Positions 58,840 to 64,000 of a stretch of DNA of 64,000 bases are shown here, piece by piece. The translations under genes were made by a program, and so were the position numbers. This DNA is from CAZOWL01 sp964583605 (lineage in GTDB: Bacteria; Pseudomonadota; Gammaproteobacteria; Chromatiales; Chromatiaceae), in NCBI GenBank assembly GCA_964583605.1, contig CAZOWL010000003.1, positions 1 to 64,000 on the forward strand, written 5' to 3'. The notes under the pieces are model-generated. The model was not told the origin of the DNA. It saw only the letters and a list, made by a program, of their open reading frames with translations, and did not search any database. The first letter of the stretch is position 1. Every line of letters begins with the position of its first letter.

Positions 58840-61800
58840 ATGACACGACGAATTCCGAGATACGGCTCGCGCCGACCAGCGCGGCACCACCATGCGCTGC
58901 CGCCGCGGGACCGTCCATCTCTCGGGATCGCCGGCTGGCTCGCCCAATTCTTCATCGAATCGCCATTGTCACCGCTGCTGATGGTCGGCACGCTGACCAT
59001 CGGCATCATCGCGATCCTTTACACGCCAAGGCAGGAGGACCCGCAGATCTCGGTGCCGATGATCGACATCTTCGTGCCGTATGCGGGCGCCTCGGCCGAG
59101 CAGGTGGCCCATCTCGCGATCAGCCCGCTGGAGCGGATCATGAGCGAGATCCCCGGCGTCGAGCATGTCTACTCGACCTCAAAACGCGGCGCAGGACTGG
59201 TGACCGTGCTCTTCTACGTCGGCGAGCCGCTCGGGCCCTCGATCGTCAAGGTCCACGACAAGCTCCAATCGAACCTCGACAAGATCCCTCCAGGTGTGTC
59301 GCTGCCGCTGGTCAAGCCCAAGAGTGTCGACGACGTGCCCGTCGTGACGATCACGCTCTGGTCGACCGAGGTCGACGATGCGGTGCTGCGCCAGCTCGGC
59401 TTCGATGTGCTGCAGCGTCTCAGCGAGGTGCCGGATACCGGACAGGGATTCGTCGTCGGCGGACGACCGGAGCAGATCCGCATCGAGGTCTTCCCCGAGC
59501 AGCTCAACGGCTTCGACATCAGCCTCGACCAGGTGGCTGCGGCCATCCGCAGCGCCAACCAGGAGCAGACCGGCGGCAGCGTCGAGCATCAGGATACCGT
59601 CTTCGAGATCTCGGCCGGCTCCTTTCTGCGCGACGCCGACGACGTCGCGCGCCTGATCGTCGGGACGCACTTCGGCGTCCCGGTCTATGTCCAGGACGTT
59701 GCCCGGGTCATCGAAGGGCCGGCCGAGACCGAGCAGCTCGTCAGCTACTTCTCCGGCGCGACGCCGGGTCGAGGTATGCCGGAGGTCGCCGCCGACGGGG
59801 CAGCGGCCGTCACGGTCGCGATCGCCAAGCGCGAAGGCACCAACGGCGTCGTCGTAGCGAACGCGATCCTCGAGCGCCTTGCGCTGCTCGAAGGCCGCCT
59901 GTTGCCGGACCACGTCCATTACACGGTCTCGCGCAACTACGGCCAGACAGCCAACGACAAGGTCAACGAGCTCTTGGCCGCCATGTGGTGGGCGGCGCTG
60001 GCCGTGAGCCTGCTCTGCTGGGCGACCTTGGGCACGCGCCCGGCCGCGGTCGTGATCACCGTGATCCCGCTGGTGATCCTGATCACCATCTGGTCGGCCT
60101 GGGTGCTCGGCTTCACGATCGACCGCGTGAGCCTCTTCGCTCTGATCTTCTCGATCGGCATCCTGGTCGACGACGCGACGGTGGTGGTCGAGAACGTCTA
60201 CCGCCGCTGGCTCCACGACGGTGAGACGAGCACGCCGACCGCGGTCGATGCGGTACGCGAGGTCGGCAACCCGACCATCATGGCCAACCTGACCATCTTC
60301 GCTGCACTGCTGCCGATGGGCTTCGTCAGCGGCATGATGGGGCCCTACATGCGGCCGATCCCGATCCTCGGCACCGCAGCGGCCTTCTTCTCGGTCGTCT
60401 TCGCCTTCGTCTTCACGCCCTGGGTCGCGCGCACGCTGCGACCCAAGCTCAAGGCCCTGGAGCGGGCCGAGGAGCGCGAGCGCCGCACGCAGGTGCTGAT
60501 CGGCAAGACCTACCGGCCGCTGATCACACCGCTAATCCGCCACCGGCGCTGGGCCTGGGCCTTTCTCGCGCTGATCGTGCTGGCCTTCTTCGCCGCCTGC
60601 TCGATGTTCTACACGAGGGCGGTGACGGTGAAGATGCTGCCGTTCGACAATAAGCCCGAATTCAACGTCGTGATCGACATGCCGGAGGGGACGGCGCTCC
60701 CGACCACCGCCAACCTGACCTGGCGGCTGGCGCGCGAGCTCCGGCAGCTGCCCGAGGTGACGGCGCTGCAGACCTATGTCGGCACCGCCTCGCCGTTCAA
60801 CTTCAACGGCATGGTCCGCCACTACTATCTGCGCGACCAGCCCTGGCACGCCGACATCCAGGTGATGCTGATGGACAAGGACCAGCGCAAGCGCAGCAGC
60901 CATCAGATCGCCGAGGCCGCGCGGGAGCTGCTCACACCGATCGCGCGTGACGGCGGTGCCCGGCTCTCGGTCGTCGAGATGCCACCAGGGCCGCCGGTCC
61001 TGCAGACGGTCGTCGCCGAGATCCACGGCCCGGACGACGCCCTCCGCCGCCAAGTCGCCACCGATATGACCAGGTGGTTCGAGGAGGTGCCGAATCTAGT
61101 CGACGCCGACAACTTCATGGCTGAGCCCTACGAGCGCTGGCACTTCGCGGTCGATGTCGAGAAGGCCGTGCGCCGCAACGTCGCGGTCGAGACCATCCTG
61201 CGCAATGTGCAAATGGCCGTCGGCGGCTATGCGCTCGGCGATGTCAAGCGCGGCAGCGTGCTCGAGCCGGTCGGCATCGTCATACAGGTGCCGCAGGCGG
61301 CGCGCTCGGAGGTCGCCCGGCTCGGTGATCTACCGATCCAGAGCGACACAGGGCACAGGGTCCCGCTCTCCGAGCTTGGCGTCTTCCAGCGCATTGCGGA
61401 GGATCCGATCATCTTCCGCAAGGACCTGCGGCCGATCGAGTATGTGGTGGGCGAGATGGCCGGGCGCCTAGGGGCACCCATCTACGGCATGTTGGCGGTT
61501 GAGGAGATACTCGCAGAGCATCCGAGCCCGGATGGGGTCGTTATGAGCGGCACCCTCACCGGACCGCCGGATCACGACCTGGTGTCGGGCTTCGAGTGGA
61601 CCGGTGAGTGGGTCGTGACCTACGAGACCTTCCGCGACCTAGGTCTGGCATTTGCCGCGGCGCTGCTGCTCATCTATGTCCTGCTGGTGTGGGAGTTCGG
61701 CAGCTTGCCCCAGGCGTTGGTCGTGATGGCGCCCATACCCTTGACCTTGATCGGGATCATCCCAGGTCACTGGCTGCTGGGCGCCGAGTTCACGGCCACC

Positions 61801-62160
61801 TCGATGATCGGCTTCATCGCATTGGCCGGGATCGAGGTCCGCAGCTCTATCTTGATGCTGGATTTCACGAAGAACGAGCTCGAGCATGGTGAGCCGATCG
61901 ACCAGGCGGTAGTCAACGCCGGGCACATTCGCTTCCGACCCATCTGGGTCACTAATCTCACGATGATGGCCGGTGCCCTTGCCCTACTGTTCGACCCGAT
62001 ATTTCAGGGTATGGCCATCTCACTGTTATTCGGACCGATCGTGGCCACTTCGCTGACGCTACTCGCCGTGCCGCTTGGATGTCTCACGGCACGACGATCA
62101 TTCGAGAAGGAGTTGGCGGCCAAGCGAGAGGTCGCAGCCGCTAAGGTCACCGGGTACTGA
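58840..62160 (+). CDS. RND-family efflux transporter (AcrB/HAE1-like)
   Basis: A 1106-residue inner-membrane proton-driven pump. It has the family plan of two repeats, each with a large periplasmic domain: TM1 (LSPLLMVGTLTIGIIAIL), the TM2-6 block (WWAALAVSLLCWATLGT, FSIGILVDDATVVVENVYRR, which holds the paired aspartates of the proton relay), and the second half with TM7 and the C-terminal block LAGIEVRSSILMLDF. In that last motif an Arg replaces the Lys of AcrB. The N terminus has about 30 extra residues. No periplasmic adaptor or TolC gene is adjacent, so it may use distant partners. Substrate is unknown. Confidence 0.92.
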   Translation: MTRRIPRYGSRRPARHHHALPPRDRPSLGIAGWLAQFFIESPLSPLLMVGTLTIGIIAILYTPRQEDPQISVPMIDIFVPYAGASAEQVAHLAISPLERIMSEIPGVEHVYSTSKRGAGLVTVLFYVGEPLGPSIVKVHDKLQSNLDKIPPGVSLPLVKPKSVDDVPVVTITLWSTEVDDAVLRQLGFDVLQRLSEVPDTGQGFVVGGRPEQIRIEVFPEQLNGFDISLDQVAAAIRSANQEQTGGSVEHQDTVFEISAGSFLRDADDVARLIVGTHFGVPVYVQDVARVIEGPAETEQLVSYFSGATPGRGMPEVAADGAAAVTVAIAKREGTNGVVVANAILERLALLEGRLLPDHVHYTVSRNYGQTANDKVNELLAAMWWAALAVSLLCWATLGTRPAAVVITVIPLVILITIWSAWVLGFTIDRVSLFALIFSIGILVDDATVVVENVYRRWLHDGETSTPTAVDAVREVGNPTIMANLTIFAALLPMGFVSGMMGPYMRPIPILGTAAAFFSVVFAFVFTPWVARTLRPKLKALERAEERERRTQVLIGKTYRPLITPLIRHRRWAWAFLALIVLAFFAACSMFYTRAVTVKMLPFDNKPEFNVVIDMPEGTALPTTANLTWRLARELRQLPEVTALQTYVGTASPFNFNGMVRHYYLRDQPWHADIQVMLMDKDQRKRSSHQIAEAARELLTPIARDGGARLSVVEMPPGPPVLQTVVAEIHGPDDALRRQVATDMTRWFEEVPNLVDADNFMAEPYERWHFAVDVEKAVRRNVAVETILRNVQMAVGGYALGDVKRGSVLEPVGIVIQVPQAARSEVARLGDLPIQSDTGHRVPLSELGVFQRIAEDPIIFRKDLRPIEYVVGEMAGRLGAPIYGMLAVEEILAEHPSPDGVVMSGTLTGPPDHDLVSGFEWTGEWVVTYETFRDLGLAFAAALLLIYVLLVWEFGSLPQALVVMAPIPLTLIGIIPGHWLLGAEFTATSMIGFIALAGIEVRSSILMLDFTKNELEHGEPIDQAVVNAGHIRFRPIWVTNLTMMAGALALLFDPIFQGMAISLLFGPIVATSLTLLAVPLGCLTARRSFEKELAAKREVAAAKVTGY

Positions 62161-62232
62161 CGACGGGATGATGGCGCGAGGTGCCGACTGCTAGCCGACA
62201 CCTCGCACACGATCAGCCATCATCAGCTACCG

Positions 62233-62853
62233 CTAAGCGTGAAAAGTGGCTCCAGCCTCCAAAGATTTGCCGGAGTCAACGACCCTCGGAATTCGCCTCA
62301 ATGCGATGCCGGTCGTCAAGTTGCCCCAACCGATCGCGCCAAGGTAGGCAGCGACTGCGACACCGATCGCCCAAGTGCTCGAGAGTGGCCAAGTCACGAG
62401 AACGGCAGTACCGGCGCCGAGCGAGAGCCAACCGGCTGACCGAGCCCGACGAGCCGCCGCGGCATCACCGCGCCGGGTCTGGAGCAAGAGGCGCTGGAAG
62501 CCGAGTATACCTAAGGCAATTGCGCCGAAGAGCGTCAAGCCGGTCGCGGCACCAGGCGGATTCGAGATCATGGCCAGACCACCGAAGGCATAGGCCAGTG
62601 CGTAGCCCAAGCGACGCGCACGCTCCCTGAATGGCTGCTCGCCCCAGATGCGTGCCACCTGATAGAGCGCGGCCCCAACCAACGCGAGGCCTGCCGTCAA
62701 CACGGCGGCGATCGTCAGGGTCGGTAGCATAGTCAGCCCGAGGAGGCTGAGCAGAAACGCGAGCCCGCCACTCACGATCAGTGGATCGGGGGCAGGACGC
62801 CGAGCGGTCTTCGTCGTTTGCGAGGGGGCTTGCGTCACCTTCATCGTCGTCAT
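62233..62853 (-). CDS. HdeD/DUF308-like small membrane protein
   Basis: A 206-residue membrane protein with about six TM segments (PLIVSGGLAFLLSLLGLTML, LTIAAVLTAGLALVGAALY, TGLTLFGAIALGILGF, and a C-terminal TWAIGVAVAAYLGAIGW). The paired-helix repeat pattern matches HdeD-type acid-resistance or DUF308 proteins. The N terminus is charged (MTTMKVTQAPSQTTKTARR). No catalytic residues. Probably a stress-related membrane protein. Convergent with the RND gene. Confidence 0.65.
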   Translation of the reverse strand: MTTMKVTQAPSQTTKTARRPAPDPLIVSGGLAFLLSLLGLTMLPTLTIAAVLTAGLALVGAALYQVARIWGEQPFRERARRLGYALAYAFGGLAMISNPPGAATGLTLFGAIALGILGFQRLLLQTRRGDAAAARRARSAGWLSLGAGTAVLVTWPLSSTWAIGVAVAAYLGAIGWGNLTTGIALRRIPRVVDSGKSLEAGATFHA

Positions 62854-62902
62854 CGATGCTCTCTCACGTGGTTATTTCCTAGTGTATAAGTGAGGTACTG
62901 CC

Positions 62903-63271
62903 GTGGAACCTCAAGGCCTCGCCCGACGACATAGTTCCGACGCCTATGGCGATATCTTCAGCGGCCGGCTCATGTCGCAGGCCGGCATCGCTGGCAGCAG
63001 GGTCGCGATCGCTCTCGCGCGAGGCCGGGTCGCTACGGTCGCTGTCAAGGAGCTCGGCTTCATCGCGCCGGTGCTGGTCGGCGACCTGGTGAACCTGTAG
63101 GCTCGTCTGGTCCGGATCGGCCGCACGTCGATCACCGTGCAGGTCGAGGCATGGGCGCGGCGCGAGCCCGACCCGTCGAGTCGCGAGCATGTCGCCACGG
63201 CCAGCCTCACCTGCGTCGCCGTCGATGCCGACAGTCGGCCGCGCCCGATCAAGGGGTCCAAGCGCAGATGA
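62903..63271 (+). pseudogene. YciA-type acyl-CoA thioesterase interrupted by TAG
   Basis: A GTG start at 62903 gives MEPQGLARRHSSDAYGDIFSGRLMSQ, the opening of YciA-type hotdog thioesterases, with GDIFSGRLM and RGRVATVAVKELGF. An in-frame TAG at 63098-63100 follows DLVNL. The same frame then gives ARLVRIGRTSITVQVEAWAR and ATASLTCVAVDADSRPRPI to a stop at 63269. In relatives a tyrosine normally fills the TAG position, so a TAC/TAT to TAG change explains it. The truncated product lacks half the hotdog fold and cannot dimerise normally. A sequencing error is the alternative. Confidence 0.85.
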
Positions 63272-63403
63272 GCGCGACACGGCCAACCTGGCAAAGGGGC
63301 GGATCCGCCTCGTTGGGCGATCGATTCAGCCGGGCCGCGTCCGCGGCGGCAGACTAGCGCGACTGGCTCGAAGACGGCGGGTAACGATTTGAGATCACTA
63401 AGC

Positions 63404-64000
63404 ATGTTCGAATCCACAAAGCTCGGGCGCTGCGTCAGCAAGGACGATTTCAAGGCGCAGCAGGCAGACCTACGTACGCAGCTCCTCGCCGTGCAGCGTG
63501 AGCTCCTGCAGACCAATATGCCCGTCGTGGTCCTGCTCGCGGGCATCGAAGGCGCCGGTAAGGGCGAGGTAACCAACAGGCTCAACGAGTGGCTCGACAC
63601 CCGCCGGGTTCAGACCAACGCGTTCTGGGACGAGACCGACGAGGAGCGTGCGCGGCCCCGCTATTGGCGTTTCTGGCGCTCGCTGCCGCCGCGCGGCGAG
63701 ATGGCGATCCTCTTCGGTGGCTGGTATCAAGCCCCGATCGAGCATCGCTTCAAAGGGATCTGCTCCGATGCCCAGCTCGACGCCGAGCTGAACCGGATCG
63801 TTGACTACGAGCGCATGCTCATCCAAGACGGCGCACTCATCGTCAAGTTCTGGTTTCACATGTCCGAGACCGACCAGAAGGCGCGCCTCAAGGCCCTGTC
63901 GCGCGACGATCGCAGTCGCTGGAAGATGCTGCCCGACAAGGCCAAGTTCTCCGAGCACTACCAAGAGTTCGAGCGCGTCGCCGAACGTGTCATCCTGCAT
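63404..64000 (+). CDS. pap: Polyphosphate:AMP phosphotransferase, PPK2 type (5' part)
   Basis: An open frame of 199 codons runs from ATG 63404 to the right edge. It starts MFESTKLGRCVSKDDFKAQQ and has the PPK2 Walker A motif AGIEGAGKGE (about residues 47-56), then RVQTNAFWDETDEERARPR with a Walker B-like acidic pair, and WRFWRSLPPRGEMAILFGGW, as in polyphosphate-dependent kinases of the PPK2 class II or two-domain PAP type. It would make ADP from AMP and polyphosphate, or the reverse. The C-terminal part, including a possible second PPK2 domain, lies outside the window. An upstream thioesterase pseudogene is not coupled to it. Confidence 0.9.
   Translation, partial: MFESTKLGRCVSKDDFKAQQADLRTQLLAVQRELLQTNMPVVVLLAGIEGAGKGEVTNRLNEWLDTRRVQTNAFWDETDEERARPRYWRFWRSLPPRGEMAILFGGWYQAPIEHRFKGICSDAQLDAELNRIVDYERMLIQDGALIVKFWFHMSETDQKARLKALSRDDRSRWKMLPDKAKFSEHYQEFERVAERVILH

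Noticed and set aside
58218..59009. 263-codon minus-strand reading considered as a transposase or unknown gene
   Set aside because: Overlaps the RND start, lacks any transposase motif and is arginine/leucine-rich without order.
59179..60216. 345-codon open frame antisense to the RND gene
   Set aside because: Shadow rich in Asp, Arg and His; no motif.
58833..60224. 463-codon open frame over the RND gene, next frame
   Set aside because: Arginine-rich nonsense sequence overlapping a full-length RND pump.

Overview
The window looks like chromosomal DNA of a purple sulfur bacterium (Gammaproteobacteria, Chromatiaceae or a close relative). The grounds are an aprMBA operon for dissimilatory APS reductase with the AprM membrane subunit, two Gly/Tyr-rich exported proteins of the sulfur-globule-envelope type, a DsrC paralog and a DsrE-type protein, and a complete hupSLCDH uptake [NiFe]-hydrogenase operon. 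Together these fit a sulfur-storing, H2- and sulfur-oxidising, high-GC organism. The species cannot be named from sequence alone.

Layout. 1-7643: part of an integrative element that ends at a tRNA-Asn gene. It has an integrase, an AlpA-like protein, a P4-type primase/helicase, a two-TM protein broken by a frameshift, a small unknown protein, and the N-terminal part of a large DNA methyltransferase that runs off the left edge. 7809-14265: aspartate aminotransferase, aprMBA, an unknown protein, a SlyD-type FKBP and an unknown protein. 14266-24000: repeat-rich accessory region with many small envelope or stress genes (L,D-transpeptidase, YpfJ-type protease, CsbD, GlsB/YeaQ), the DsrC paralog, and several broken genes with in-frame stops. 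24063-29952: BvgS-like hybrid kinase, REC-kinase and LuxR-type regulator; a REP-associated transposase (RAYT) sits between the last two. 30149-31040: small HMA-like protein plus DsrE-like protein. 31340-36505: hup operon on the minus strand. 36817-41400: pentapeptide-repeat protein, PAS hybrid kinase and a damaged diguanylate cyclase. 42009-42852: two small exported proteins. 42948-47071: sugar-type ABC importer. 47252-50612: M48 protease, DUF3775 protein, membrane protein and lipoprotein. 51122-53026: sulfur-globule-protein locus with an uncharacterised four-repeat exported protein between the two globule-protein genes. 53251-55699: EIIA-CBS protein with an SLC13-like transporter. 56182-58800: Uma2 remnant, VPLPA-CTERM protein and a long non-coding stretch. 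58840-64000: RND pump, HdeD-like protein, thioesterase pseudogene and the start of a PPK2-type polyphosphate kinase.

How it works together. AprMBA oxidises sulfite with AMP to APS and passes electrons to the membrane. HupSLC feeds electrons from H2 into the quinone pool. Sulfur-globule proteins coat periplasmic sulfur, and DsrC/DsrE-type proteins belong to families that carry persulfide sulfur. Many of the other genes are small envelope or stress proteins.

The window also shows strong genome fluidity. There are five copies of a bipartite palindromic repeat, and one is split by a roughly 148-bp MITE with target-site duplication. There are also REP palindromes with a RAYT, a tRNA-borne integrative element, and at least four genes interrupted by single-base lesions (two TAG, one TGA, one homopolymer frameshift). 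The most novel-looking item is the protein at 51612-52286, which has four repeats at an exact 52-residue period, each with a C-X15-C pair, between two sulfur-globule protein genes.
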